A stretch of DNA of 59,425 nucleotides from Acidobacteriota bacterium (GTDB taxonomy: Bacteria; Acidobacteriota; Vicinamibacteria; Vicinamibacterales; UBA2999): contig CAUJDN010000071.1 of NCBI GenBank assembly GCA_963169195.1, forward strand, positions 1 through 59,425. Reading direction: 5' to 3'. The notes beneath the pieces were generated by a model. The model was not told the DNA's origin. It searched no databases and was given only the letters and a program-made list of their open reading frames with translations. Both the position numbers and the translations under genes were made by a program. This document shows positions 7,798 through 17,594 of the stretch, in pieces (positions within the stretch are counted from its first letter, which is position 1; each line of letters begins with the position of its first letter).

Positions 7798-10700
7798 TCA
7801 AGGCGTGTAGGTCACGATCAGCCGCGGCCGATTGCCGGCCGTGCTGTTCTCACTCGCGTAGAACCCGATGTAGTCGTTGCCGCCGTCGTCGTTGTCGTCC
7901 AGCGTGAAGGAGAGCCTGACCTGTGTCGTTCCCGCCCTGTTCACGGCCGCCAGGCCGGTCGCGTTGAAGGCGCCCGACGACACCTGACCGTTCGCGCTCA
8001 CCGATGACATCGTGGCCACGCCGACCGCGGTGGCCGCGGACTGGAAGTCCCCGCTGGCGAGCGTTACGTCGCCGCCGAAGCCGCCCGACTGCACGTCCAC
8101 CAGCAGGCTGCCGTGGGTGGTGAACGGGTTCGTCCCCGACCCACCGCCCCGCGTCAGCTCCAGGGTCACCGACGTGATGGTCGCGCCGTCGGGGACGGCG
8201 GACGTGTCGAACGACAGCACGCCCTTGTACTGCCGGTCGCTCGAGTCGTCGCCGGCGCGCACGGCCGTACCGCTGGTGCTCGTGGCGCTGGTGGAGCCGC
8301 CGGCGTTCGACGTCTCGCTGGACTCGCGCACCCAGCCGTCCTGGGTGCCCACGGATGTCAGCGTCACGGTGACGGGCTGGTTCGACGGCGTCACCGGGTT
8401 CGACGGAGCGCTGGCCAACCCCGTGCCGACGGCGTTGGTCGCCGCGACTGTGAACGTATACGTCGTGCCGTTGGTGAGGCCGGCCACCGTGGCCGGGCTG
8501 CCGGCCGCCACCGTCGGCGCCTGCGCGACCTCGCCGATGTGGGGCGTGATGGTGTAGCTGGTAATCGCCGATCCGCCATCGTCGGCCGGCGCCGCGAACG
8601 TGACGGTCGCCTGGCCGTTGCCGCCCTCGGCCGCGACCGCCGTGGGGGCGCCGGGCACGGTCGGGACGAGGGAATAAGTCACGATCAGCCGCGGATGGTT
8701 GCCGCTCGTGCCGTTCGAGCCCGAGTAGAACCCGACATAGTCGTTGCCGCCGTCGTCGTTGTCGTCGCGCGAGAAGGACAGGCGCACCTGGGTGGTGCCG
8801 GTCATGTTGACGGCGGCGAGGCCGGCGGCGTCGAAGCTGCCGGACGACACCTGGCCGTTCGTGCTGACCGCGGTCATCGTGGCCACGCCGACCGCGGTGG
8901 CTGCGGCCTGGAAGTCACCGGCCTCGAGCGCGACGTTGCCGCCGAACCCGCCGGTCTGCACGTCCACCTGCAGCGCGCCATGGGTGGCGAACGGGCTGGT
9001 TCCGGAGCCGCCGCCGCGCGTCAACTCGAGGACAACACCGGTGACGATGCCACCGTCCGGGATGGAGGAGGTGTCGAACGACAGCACGGCCTTGTATTGA
9101 CGGTCGCTGGTGGCGTCCCCGATACGCAGCGCCGAGCCGCCCGTGCCGGTGGCGCTCACCGTGCCGCCGGCGTTCGACGTCTCCGACGATTCCAGCACCC
9201 ATCCGTCCTGGGTGCCCATCGACGTCAACGTGACGGTCGTCGTCACGGGCGGGTTCGCGGAAGGTGTCACGGCGTTCGAGGCGGTGCTGGCCGGGCCCGT
9301 GCCCACGCCATTGGTCGCCGCCACCGTGAACGTGTACGTCGTGCCGTTGGTGAGGCCCGGCACCGTGATCGGGCTGCCCGCCCCGGTCGTTGTGGGCTGC
9401 GCCGCGGCGCCGATGTAGGGCGTCACGGTGTAACTGGTGATGGCCGAGCCGCCGTTGCTGGCCGGCGGCGTGAAGCTCACCGTGGCCTGGCCGTTCCCCG
9501 CTGTCGATGTCGCGTTGGTGGGCGCGCCCGGCGTCGTTGCCGGCGTCACGGTGTTCGAGGCGCCGCTGGCCGGGCCCGTGCCCACGCCATTGGTCGCCGC
9601 CACCGTGAACGTGTACGTCGTGCCGTTGGTGAGGCCCGGCACCGTGATCGGGCTTCCGGCGCCGGTGGCCGTGGGCTGCGCGGCAGCGCCGATGTACGGC
9701 GTCACCGTGTAGCTGGTGATCGGTGAGCCGCCGTCGGCGGCCGGCGGGGTGAAGCTCACCGTCGCCTGCGCGTTCCCCGCCGCCGCGGTCACGCCCGTCG
9801 GCACCCCGGGCACGCCCGCCGGCGTCACCGCGTTCGACGCGGCGCTGGCCGGGCCCGTGCCCACGCCGTTGGTCGCCGCCACCGTGATCGTGTACGTCGT
9901 GCCGTTGGTGAGGCCCGGCACCGTGATCGGGCTGCCGGCGCCGGTGGTCGTGGGCTGCGCGGCGGCGCCGATGTACGGCGTCACGGCGTAGCCGGTGATC
10001 GCCGAGCCGCCGTCGCTGGCCGGCGGCGTGAAGCTCACCGTGGCCTGGCCGTTCCCGGCTGCCGCGGTCACGCCGGTCGGCGCGCCCGGCAAGGTGGCCG
10101 GTGTCACGGCGTTCGACGCGGCGCTGGCCGGGCCCGTGCCCACGCCATTGGTCGCTGCCACGCGGAACGTGTACGTCGTGCCATTGGTCAATCCCGGCAC
10201 CGTGATCGGGCTGCTGGCGCCGGTGGTGGTGGACTGAGCGGCGGCGCCGATGTACGGTGTCACCGTGTAGCTGATGATCGGCGAGCCGCCGTCGCTGGCC
10301 GGCGGCGTGAAGCTCACCGTGGCCTGCGCGTTGCCCGCCACGGCGCTCACGCCCGTCGGCGCCCCGGGCACGCCCGCGGGAGCGCCTTCGGTGCCCGCGA
10401 AGGTGACTTGGCCGAGCACCGGAGACTCGACTCCGGTGCCGGCGAACGTGGCCTGGTACTGGACGTAGACCGAGGATTCGGCCAGCGTCGTTTCCGGCGT
10501 CGGCAGCGGGATGAAGCCGGTCCAGCTGCCATCGGGGGTCGGCGTGCTGCCGAACCGTGCGGCCACTGTCAGCGTGGTGGTCCCCGGCACGGTCGCGGTC
10601 CACCGCGCCCGCACCCAATCGGTCGAGCCGCCCATCGTCAGTACGCGGGACGTGAAGGTCCCCGACGTGGCGTACGGCGTCAGCCGCAGCCAGTCGACGC

Positions 10701-13700
10701 TCAGCGACCCGCCACCGGTGTTGGAATCCGAGACGATCGGGCGCATGAGGCTGCCAATCGTCGCCGCGTGGCTGGCGACCTGCACGCCGTCGATGAAGAA
10801 CACGACGGTGCCGCTGTTCCAGTCGATGCGATAGGTGTGCGGCGTCCCGAGCCAGTTGCCGGCAATCAAAGTGTCGATGGGCGTGACGCCATCGTGGGTG
10901 CGCGCGTAGAGCCCGCCACCTGTCGCCGTGCTGAAAATCGCCCAGGGCGTCTCGGTCAAGCTCACGCCGAAGCCGGCGTGCTCGAGCGTGTCGGTCGAGA
11001 AGGTCGCCCTGAACGCCAGCGAGCCGCCGCTGCCCGCCAGCGCATCGGCACTGACGCGCGCGCCGTCGACGGTCAGCGCGCCGCCGGCGACGCCGAAGGT
11101 GCCGGTGCCGGACCACAGCGTCCCCGACCACCCGGCCGACAGCGCGCCGTCGCTGAACTCGCTCGCCAGCGATGGCGAGAGCATCAGCTCGCCGTCCGCG
11201 CTCTGCGCAATGTAGATGCCTGTGTCGAACGAGCCGGCGGCAAAGTCCGCCGCCGTCGTATCGCCGACCTCGGCCAGCTCGGTCGTGAAGGTCGCCGTCC
11301 AGTCGGCCGCCAGCGGGTTGCCGGCGACGTCGCGGACACCGCTGGCGCCGCCCACCACGCGAATCGTGTACGAGGCCTGCGGAGACAGCGCCCCGGTGGG
11401 CTGGAGGGTGACCACCGTCGCCCCGCCGTAGTTCACGGCGACGGGCACGACCGCGCTGGCGGCGTCGCGCAGCTCGAACGTGGCCGGGCTCACCGTGCCG
11501 GGGTCCAGCTCCTCGCTGAAGGTGACCGACATCCCGGAGGTGACGTCCACGTCCGTCGCGCCGTTGGCCGGCACCGAGGACACCACCGTCGGCGGCGTCG
11601 TGTCGGTCTGAGTCGTCGTGGCGAACACCACGTCCACCCAGTAGTTCGACCCGTTGTAGGTGTCGGTCGGGAACGCGCTCCCGCCGTACCGGTAGACACC
11701 GTTGGCGCCAATCACGCCCGTGGCCGGCGCCTCCAGGGGTCCGCGGGTGACGCCGCTCGACTCGAAGTACGCGAGGTCGAACGAGTAGTAGCCCACGTTC
11801 GTGTGGTAGGACACGACGTACGGCGTGTTGGCCGTCACGGCCACCGGGCTGCTGAAGGTCGCCTCCTGCCAGCCCGATGCCGTCTCGTTGTTGAAGGTCA
11901 CCGTGGCCAGCAGAGTGCCGGTGTTCGTCCACAGGCTGCCGGTGTGCACGCCGGTGTTCTGCGATCCCTTGTAGAAGCGCACCCCCGTGACGAGGCCATC
12001 GACCTGCGAACGCCACCGCAGGCCCAGCTCGATCGGGGTCACCTCGTTGGCATTCGCGACGGCAGGTGTCTGCGTGGAGGGCCAGACCGTGCAGGGGCAG
12101 TTGTACGTCCCGGCGGTGGTCGTCGTGAAGGTGGCGGGCGAGGCAGGCGGCGCCGGCTCGGTGGTCGCGTTACCTGCCGCGTCGGCCGACAGCACCCGGT
12201 AGTAGTACGTCGTCTGGCTGCTGAGGCCGGTGAGCGTGACGCTGTGAGCCGTCGCCAGCCCCGAGACCCCGGCCGTGGACGTCAGCGCCGACGGGCTCGT
12301 GCCGTAGTCCACGCGCGAGGTGGCCGCCTCGTTCGTCGTCCAGGTGATGGTGGCGCCCGAGGCCGAGGGGGTCGCGCCGAGCGCGGTGACAACGGGAGGG
12401 GTCGTGTCGCCCTGGGTCGTCGTCGAGAACACCACGTCCACCCAATAGTTCGACCCGTTGTAGGTGTCGGTGGGGAACGCGCTCGCGCCGTACCGGTAAA
12501 CCCCGTTGGCGCCGGCCACGCCCGTGGCGGGCGCCTCGAGCGGCCCGTTGACCACGCCGGACGACTGGAAGTACCCCAGGTCGAACGCGTAGTTGCCCAC
12601 GCTGGTGTGGTACGACACCACGTAGACGGTGTTGGCCGTCACGGGCACCGGGGTGCTGAAGGTCGCTTCCTGCCAACCCGACGCCGGCTCGTTGGCGAAG
12701 GTCACCGTCGCCAGCGGCGTGCCCGTGTTCGACCACAGGGTGCCGGTGTGCACACCCGTGTTCTGGGCGCCCTTGTAGAAGCGCACTCCGGTCACGAACC
12801 CGTTGACCTGCGAACGCCACCGCAGGCCCAGCTCGATGGGGCTGGAGTCGCTCGCGCTCGCCACGGCCGGCGTCTGGGTGGGCGCCCAGATCGTGCAGGG
12901 GCACGTGTAGGGCGAGGCCGCGGTCACGAACTCGGCCGGCGGCTGCGGCGGCGCCGGGGCCGTTGTGGCATACCCGGCCAGGTCGGCCGACGTGACGCGA
13001 TAGTAGTAGGTCGTGTTGCTGACGAGCCCCGAGAGCGGAACCGAGTGCGACGTGCTCAACCCCGACACGCTGGCCGTGGAGGTCAGCGCCGTCGGGCTCG
13101 TCCCGTAGTCGACGCGCGAGGTGGCCGGCTCGCTCGTCGTCCAGGTAATGGTGGCGGACTCCGGTGTCGCGCTCGCGCCGAGCGCCGAGATGACCGGCCC
13201 GGTCGTGTCGACCGTGTAAGTGGCCTGGTACAGGCCGGCGGCGGCGGCGAACATCGCGTAGGCGACGCCCTTGACGGTTTCACTGGTGAAGCTCACCGGC
13301 ACACCGTCGCGGGTCAGGTTCGTCAACACCGCCGAACCGTGGACCGCGGGCACCATGGCCTGCAGATTGCGGGCGCCCGCGCCCGCCGTCACCGCGAAGC
13401 TCAGCGTCGAACCGTTCCAGCCAATCGACCCGAACGTCGACTGGTTGCGGCCGTCCACCCAATCGAGCAGTTGCCTGGCCGTGATGACCGGCACGCCGCG
13501 AGCCTGGGCCGAATCGACGATCGCGAAGCCGTCCGAGTGGAAGGCGTGATCCGTGTGCATGTTGGCCACGAAGGCCCCGTAGTACCCCTCGGGCCCCAGG
13601 GCCCGGTCGAGCAGGGTGTCGGCCGTGAAGGGGTACTGCTGCCCCGACTCGTCGGTCATCTGCGTGGTCGCCTGGTAGACGTCGACCATCGCCCCATCGA

Positions 13701-16700
13701 GCCGCGCGAAGCGCATCGGCATGCCCGAACCGGTGAACAGGCCGGGCGTGTTGTTCACCCACCCGGGTGGCCAGAAGTAGTAGTTGGTGTCGAGCCGGAT
13801 GCCGTGGTCCAGGGCCACCGCCGGCTGGCCGTCGTAGTCGCTCCACGGGATGCAATGCGTCCGGTTGGTGCGCGGCGCCGGCAAGGCGGTGAACGCCGCA
13901 GCGAACGCCTGAATGTCCGTGGTGTAAGTTCCCGACAGCGACGACGGCGTGTAGTTCGCGCAGTTGGTGGTGACGTGCACGCCGATCTCGAAGCCCTGGG
14001 ACACGTATGCCGACGCCTGCGCCGGTGGGATCGGCGTGTACGGGTAGATGTAGGAGGTGCCCCGGACGCACTCCCAGTCGTCCACCGAGCAGCCCGGCGC
14101 GCTCCGGGTGTTGAAGAAGTCGAACTGCCCGGACGTGCCGTTGTTGCCATGGTCGTCGCCGGTCATCACCACCACGGCCTTGTGGCCGCTCGGGAAGTAC
14201 CAGAAGCGGGGCAGCGGTGTGCGGTCCCGGGTCACGAAGCCGATGAGATTGGCCAGCAGCCGCTGTTGCTCGTCGGCCTGCGGGATGGCGACCCTGGTCA
14301 GATCCACGTAGTCGGCCTCAGTGCCGCCATAGAACAGGTCGTCGGCGCGAATCGGCGCCTCGCCGTCCCGCTCCTGTCCCGCCCACGCGGGATTGCCCTG
14401 CCGCGTGTAGACGACCGAGCGCGCCAGGTCGTAGGTGAACGCCGCGGCCTGTCCGCCGGCCGTGCCCACGCTGCGCACCGTCACCGCGGGGCTGGTCGTG
14501 GGCGTGGTGGCGTTCGAGAAGAGCCGCGCGACCACCGTCGCGTCCACCACCGAGTAGAGGTCCGCGGTCCCGTGGAACTGCATGGTCTCGGCGACAATCC
14601 CGGCCCCGGGCGCCCCCGCCGTGTTCACCTCCAGGTACCGATCCGCCAGCGTCGTGCCGAGGGCGTTCAGGCCGAGCAGCCCGGCCAGCTGCGTGTCCGG
14701 CCGCATGGTGATGAGGTTGCCTCCGGCCTGCACCCAGTCGCTGAGCGTGGTCACCTGCGTTCCCGTCAGCGGCGACACCTGGCCGAGAATGGCCACATCG
14801 TAGCCGGCCAGCAGAGACGGCGTCACGGCCCCGATGTCGACGACGCTGAAGGCGTTCAGCCCTTCGACGCGCAGGATTTCGGCAACGTACTCCGTGAAGC
14901 GGTTCGTCGATGAGGCAATCACCACGATGGGCCCGCCCGGGCCCGTCGCGGGCGGTGGAGGTGATCCGGCCGTCGTGAACGACCAGACCGCGTCGCTGGC
15001 GAGTGGGTTGCCCGCGAGGTCGCGGACACCACCGGCGGCCCCTCGCACGCGAGCGGTATAGACGGTCGCCACGGACAGCACGCTCGCCGGCTGCAGTGTC
15101 GCCAGGCGCGTCGCGGCTGCATAGGAAACGGTCGCCGGCACGAGGACGTTGTCCGGGCCGCGCAGCTCGAACGTCGCCCCGCCAATCGTGGACGCGTCCA
15201 TCGCTTCATCGAAGGTCGCCGCCACCGACTGGGTCACGGCCACGTTCGTCGCCCCGGAGACCGGCACCGTCTGCAGGATCTGGGGTGGGGTCGTGTCTGG
15301 CTGATTCGACACCGTCACCGTGTTCGCGGTCATCGGCTGCTCGAGGTTCCCGCTGTCGTCCACTGCACGGCTCAGGATCGTGACCGTCCGCGGGGCACCG
15401 GTCTGCCAGCTGTACGTCCAGCTCGCGCGTCCCGTGGCCCGGCGCCACGAGGCGCCCCCGTCCACCGACACCTCGACGCCGCCCACCTGTCCATCGCCGA
15501 CGTCGATGGCCGTCCCGGAAATCGTGATCGTCGACTCGGCCAGGACGGTCGAGCCATCGAGGGGGCTGGTCACCATCGAGGTCGGCGCCAGCACGTCAGT
15601 CGAGGCCGTCGCGGTCGCCAGCCCGGCCTGGACGGTCAGCGGCTGCACCCCCATGTCGGCGAACAGATTCACCGTCGCCTGCTGTGCCAGCACGCTCGGC
15701 GTCGATCCCCCGCGGTCGTGGTTGCCGTCGAGCCCCCAGGACCACTGGATCGTGCCTGCGCCGAACACGAGCGCCCCGCTCGGATGCCGGTAGAGCGTGA
15801 GCGCGTGGTTGCCGGTGCCCGACCAGTCATACGTCGACCCGTAGTCCACCAGGCGCTGGACCGGGGTCACCGTCGTGTCCGACAGCCGGACGAGCCCCGC
15901 AGGGCGGAAACCGTTGTCGAGGTCCTCGTCCCACTCGTATCCCAGCGTGCCGGAGGGCAGCTCGGCCACCTGCCCTGGCAGCAGCGTGGCCGCCGAGGTG
16001 TTGCGCCACAAACGCATGCGTCCTTCGGCCGCCGGGACCGTGATCGCATAGGTGCAGCAATTCACCATGTAGATGGTGCCGGTCAGGGAGTTCTCGGGGT
16101 GGCCCCCGTCGGACGGCGGGCTGAAGCGGGGATCGCGCCACGTGCCGGTCCACTCGGGCGAGGGATCGATCTTCGCGTTGGCGTGCGTCTCCTTGTAGGA
16201 CACCAGCGTGCGGTGGGATGTCGCCGGCGAGGAGAGGCTGTTCTCCCACCGCGTCTTCCAGAAGACCTCGTTACCGCTGAAGAAGGCCAGGTGCACGCCG
16301 GCCGCCCGCGCGGCCTCGACGTTGGCCCGCTGCGTGGCCGACCAGTACTCGTCGTGGCCCACCGAGAGGAACACCCGGTGCTCGAGAATCTCCGCGCCAT
16401 ACCGGTCCGAGTCGACGCCGCTGAAGTAGCTGACGTTGTAGCCGTTGGCCTCGAGCCACCGCACCATCGGGTACTCGGCGTTGAAGACCCAGTCCTGTGG
16501 CGAGCTCTCCCGCGTCGTGAACGGACGGTTGTAGCTCACCTTGTACGCGCGCCCGGCCGGCGCGCCCACGTACAAGCTGTTCCCGCCGTACTGGTTGTAG
16601 GCCTGCCAGGTCGTGTCCGAGGTCTGGAGCAGCAGGTCCGACTGCCCGGTGTCGTCGCGCACGATGAACACGATGTGGCTCGCGCCGCCGTTGTTGGTGC

Positions 16701-17235
16701 GGATGACCTTCGCGAAGTAGATGCCCGACACCGCCGTGGACGGGACGGCCCACGTCGCCGAGACCGCCCAGTTGCCACAGTCGATCAGGCCGCTCGCCGG
16801 CTCGGTCAGGCACGCGGGCTGCGACTGCGGAAGCGACACCGATGGCGTGATGGTGGCCACGCGCCGGGCGCCCATCCCGCTGTAATAGCCCATCCGGTAG
16901 ATGTCGAGCCGGTAGTCCGATGCATTGGTGTTGATCTTGAACGAGATCGTCTGGCCGCGAGTGACGCTCATGTCCGTCGCGAAGCCCTGAATCGACAGGT
17001 CGCCAGCACCGGACACGTCCCACTGGCTCGGTGGATCCCCCGGCAACTGGTTCTCGCACACGATCGGGTTGCCGAGCGGCGGCGCGCACGGGTCCCCTTG
17101 GGCAAGCAGCACGGGCTCGCCGGCGGGCAGCATCCGCCCTCCCACCAGCAGGGCCGCAATGACGAAGGCCGTCCATGGGAAGCCGATTCGGCGGACGGCG
17201 GGCGGTGCGGCGCTGACGGGGGAACGTCGGGTCAT
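7798..17235 (-). CDS. Giant secreted multidomain protein: DMFase-like, deacetylase-like, DUF4082, Fn3 and DNRLRE modules
   Basis: A 3145-residue protein. The order I see, with rough residues: N-terminal membrane or signal segment (17-45); region like the N,N-dimethylformamidase large-subunit C-terminal family (60-525, e.g. DIYRMGYYSGMG and SVGHDEYWS); Ig-like (545-640); SbsA-type Ig (646-758); a GATase-like alpha/beta domain (764-1005); a polysaccharide-deacetylase-like domain (1008-1246, TGDDHGNN and GFEIGVHV in place of the usual TFDD and GHEIGSH); Fn3 and DUF4082 twice (1346-1879); second SbsA-type Ig (1877-1990); a laminin G/concanavalin-like domain (2014-2185); four near-identical Fn3 repeats; DNRLRE, Fn3, DNRLRE to the end. 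No sorting signal or PEP-CTERM tail. Start ATG 17235 is preferred over a TTG at 17322. Location inside the polysaccharide locus suggests a polymer-binding or polymer-modifying surface protein; no enzyme activity can be asserted. Confidence 0.85.
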   Translation of the reverse strand: MTRRSPVSAAPPAVRRIGFPWTAFVIAALLVGGRMLPAGEPVLLAQGDPCAPPLGNPIVCENQLPGDPPSQWDVSGAGDLSIQGFATDMSVTRGQTISFKINTNASDYRLDIYRMGYYSGMGARRVATITPSVSLPQSQPACLTEPASGLIDCGNWAVSATWAVPSTAVSGIYFAKVIRTNNGGASHIVFIVRDDTGQSDLLLQTSDTTWQAYNQYGGNSLYVGAPAGRAYKVSYNRPFTTRESSPQDWVFNAEYPMVRWLEANGYNVSYFSGVDSDRYGAEILEHRVFLSVGHDEYWSATQRANVEAARAAGVHLAFFSGNEVFWKTRWENSLSSPATSHRTLVSYKETHANAKIDPSPEWTGTWRDPRFSPPSDGGHPENSLTGTIYMVNCCTYAITVPAAEGRMRLWRNTSAATLLPGQVAELPSGTLGYEWDEDLDNGFRPAGLVRLSDTTVTPVQRLVDYGSTYDWSGTGNHALTLYRHPSGALVFGAGTIQWSWGLDGNHDRGGSTPSVLAQQATVNLFADMGVQPLTVQAGLATATASTDVLAPTSMVTSPLDGSTVLAESTITISGTAIDVGDGQVGGVEVSVDGGASWRRATGRASWTYSWQTGAPRTVTILSRAVDDSGNLEQPMTANTVTVSNQPDTTPPQILQTVPVSGATNVAVTQSVAATFDEAMDASTIGGATFELRGPDNVLVPATVSYAAATRLATLQPASVLSVATVYTARVRGAAGGVRDLAGNPLASDAVWSFTTAGSPPPPATGPGGPIVVIASSTNRFTEYVAEILRVEGLNAFSVVDIGAVTPSLLAGYDVAILGQVSPLTGTQVTTLSDWVQAGGNLITMRPDTQLAGLLGLNALGTTLADRYLEVNTAGAPGAGIVAETMQFHGTADLYSVVDATVVARLFSNATTPTTSPAVTVRSVGTAGGQAAAFTYDLARSVVYTRQGNPAWAGQERDGEAPIRADDLFYGGTEADYVDLTRVAIPQADEQQRLLANLIGFVTRDRTPLPRFWYFPSGHKAVVVMTGDDHGNNGTSGQFDFFNTRSAPGCSVDDWECVRGTSYIYPYTPIPPAQASAYVSQGFEIGVHVTTNCANYTPSSLSGTYTTDIQAFAAAFTALPAPRTNRTHCIPWSDYDGQPAVALDHGIRLDTNYYFWPPGWVNNTPGLFTGSGMPMRFARLDGAMVDVYQATTQMTDESGQQYPFTADTLLDRALGPEGYYGAFVANMHTDHAFHSDGFAIVDSAQARGVPVITARQLLDWVDGRNQSTFGSIGWNGSTLSFAVTAGAGARNLQAMVPAVHGSAVLTNLTRDGVPVSFTSETVKGVAYAMFAAAAGLYQATYTVDTTGPVISALGASATPESATITWTTSEPATSRVDYGTSPTALTSTASVSGLSTSHSVPLSGLVSNTTYYYRVTSADLAGYATTAPAPPQPPAEFVTAASPYTCPCTIWAPTQTPAVASASDSSPIELGLRWRSQVNGFVTGVRFYKGAQNTGVHTGTLWSNTGTPLATVTFANEPASGWQEATFSTPVPVTANTVYVVSYHTSVGNYAFDLGYFQSSGVVNGPLEAPATGVAGANGVYRYGASAFPTDTYNGSNYWVDVVFSTTTQGDTTPPVVTALGATPSASGATITWTTNEAATSRVDYGTSPSALTSTAGVSGLATAHSVTLTGLSSQTTYYYRVLSADAAGNATTEPAPPASPATFTTTTAGTYNCPCTVWPSTQTPAVANANEVTPIELGLRWRSQVDGLVTGVRFYKGSQNTGVHTGSLWTNTGTLLATVTFNNETASGWQEATFSSPVAVTANTPYVVSYHTNVGYYSFDLAYFESSGVTRGPLEAPATGVIGANGVYRYGGSAFPTDTYNGSNYWVDVVFATTTQTDTTPPTVVSSVPANGATDVDVTSGMSVTFSEELDPGTVSPATFELRDAASAVVPVAVNYGGATVVTLQPTGALSPQASYTIRVVGGASGVRDVAGNPLAADWTATFTTELAEVGDTTAADFAAGSFDTGIYIAQSADGELMLSPSLASEFSDGALSAGWSGTLWSGTGTFGVAGGALTVDGARVSADALAGSGGSLAFRATFSTDTLEHAGFGVSLTETPWAIFSTATGGGLYARTHDGVTPIDTLIAGNWLGTPHTYRIDWNSGTVVFFIDGVQVASHAATIGSLMRPIVSDSNTGGGSLSVDWLRLTPYATSGTFTSRVLTMGGSTDWVRARWTATVPGTTTLTVAARFGSTPTPDGSWTGFIPLPTPETTLAESSVYVQYQATFAGTGVESPVLGQVTFAGTEGAPAGVPGAPTGVSAVAGNAQATVSFTPPASDGGSPIISYTVTPYIGAAAQSTTTGASSPITVPGLTNGTTYTFRVAATNGVGTGPASAASNAVTPATLPGAPTGVTAAAGNGQATVSFTPPASDGGSAITGYAVTPYIGAAAQPTTTGAGSPITVPGLTNGTTYTITVAATNGVGTGPASAASNAVTPAGVPGVPTGVTAAAGNAQATVSFTPPAADGGSPITSYTVTPYIGAAAQPTATGAGSPITVPGLTNGTTYTFTVAATNGVGTGPASGASNTVTPATTPGAPTNATSTAGNGQATVSFTPPASNGGSAITSYTVTPYIGAAAQPTTTGAGSPITVPGLTNGTTYTFTVAATNGVGTGPASTASNAVTPSANPPVTTTVTLTSMGTQDGWVLESSETSNAGGTVSATGTGGSALRIGDATSDRQYKAVLSFDTSSIPDGGIVTGVVLELTRGGGSGTSPFATHGALQVDVQTGGFGGNVALEAGDFQAAATAVGVATMTAVSTNGQVSSGSFDAAGLAAVNMTGTTQVRLSFSRDDNDDGGNDYVGFYSGSNGTSGNHPRLIVTYSLVPTVPGAPTAVAAEGGNGQATVTFAAPADDGGSAITSYTITPHIGEVAQAPTVAAGSPATVAGLTNGTTYTFTVAATNAVGTGLASAPSNPVTPSNQPVTVTLTSVGTQDGWVRESSETSNAGGSTSATSTSGTAVRAGDDSSDRQYKGVLSFDTSAVPDGATITSVTLELTRGGGSGTNPFTTHGSLLVDVQSGGFGGDVTLASGDFQSAATAVGVATMSSVSANGQVSSGAFNATGLAAVNRAGTTQVRLSFTLDDNDDGGNDYIGFYASENSTAGNRPRLIVTYTP
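7801..9245 (-). repeat. Duplicated DNRLRE modules at the C-terminus of the giant protein
   Basis: Two copies (about 7801-8375 and 8670-9245) encode closely similar roughly 190-residue DNRLRE-type domains, each with the pattern TSxGTQDGWV, SSDRQYK or TSDRQYK, VLSFDTS and DDNDDGGNDYxGFY. They are separated by one Fn3 unit, so the duplicated block is Fn3 plus DNRLRE. Confidence 0.8.
9407..10390 (-). repeat. 279-bp tandem repeats encoding Fn3 domains
   Basis: A marker motif (GCGCCGATGTA on the plus strand) recurs at 9407, 9686, 9965 and 10244, exactly 279 bp apart. Each unit encodes 93 residues, a whole Fn3 domain of the giant surface protein, and neighbours are nearly identical at the DNA level, implying recent duplication or gene conversion. 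A diverged fifth copy lies near 8400-8655 between the two DNRLRE modules. Confidence 0.9.
11600..13200 (-). repeat. Duplicated Fn3-DUF4082 block
   Basis: Two copies of a Fn3 domain (pattern ATITWTT, SRVDYGTSP, TTYYYRV) followed by a DUF4082 domain (pattern LGLRWRSQV, GVRFYKG, NTGVHTG, YNGSNYWVDVVF) occur at about 12420-13200 and 11600-12410. They differ by scattered substitutions, so this duplication is older than the Fn3 array nearby. Confidence 0.8.
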
Positions 17236-17315
17236 GGGTTGTGTACCTGGCTTTGGGAAACGCTCGACCCGACGCCGGCGCAGACGGGTATCAACGAAGC
17301 TGGCGAGCCCTATTA

Positions 17316-17330
17316 GCAACAACCGCTCCA
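17316..17330 (-). promoter_or_regulatory. Sigma-54-like promoter before the giant protein gene
   Basis: On the minus strand: TGGAGCGGTTGTTGC. The TGG and TTGC ends and the ten-base GG-to-GC spacing match the RpoN consensus; two positions in the -24 block differ. The ATG at 17235 is about 80 nt downstream. Confidence 0.5.
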
Positions 17331-17340
17331 GCGGTCGTTG
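17317..17340. repeat. Inverted repeat overlapping the promoter of the giant protein gene
   Basis: CAACAACCGCT, CC, AGCGGTCGTTG: arms of 11 bases pair at 10 positions with a 2-base centre. It overlaps the -24/-12 element, so it could be an operator or simply a dyad; the centre is too tight for an RNA hairpin loop without fraying. Confidence 0.5.
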
Positions 17341-17594
17341 GCGAGGGATGGAAGGGACGGCTTGTGATAAATCCCCCGGAATCTCGCCTCGGGTGCTGAG
17401 ACAGCCAGTCAGACCCTGAACCGAGGCCCTTCGGATTCATCTCGCGAGCAGACTTGTGTCTTCGTTCCGAGCGCGACTCGAGTCGGCGGAGGACGCGGGA
17501 ACGCCCGGAAGATGGCCGCAGGCCCTCACTCCTGTCGATCCTGAACTCGCCACGTGCTCATCGACGGCATGACGACGTGGGGCTCGGCGAGATC

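Larger units (their letters stand above)
17236..17594. other. Intergenic region upstream of the giant protein gene
   Basis: No credible gene. It lies between the end of the GT39-like gene and the start of the giant protein gene, both on the minus strand. It contains a sigma-54-like element and an overlapping inverted repeat (entries below), so the giant gene probably has its own promoter rather than relying on read-through. I saw no clear terminator for the upstream gene. Confidence 0.6.

Noticed and set aside
9407..10390. CRISPR-like or mobile repeat array
   Set aside because: The repeats are 279 bp, lie within one reading frame and encode Fn3 domains; no spacers or cas genes are present in the window.
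10408..14913. A 1501-codon open frame on the plus strand opposite the giant protein gene
   Set aside because: It is an antisense frame kept open by high GC; its translation is Arg/Gly-rich with no domain, and the minus strand encodes clear Fn3, DUF4082 and DMFase-like modules.
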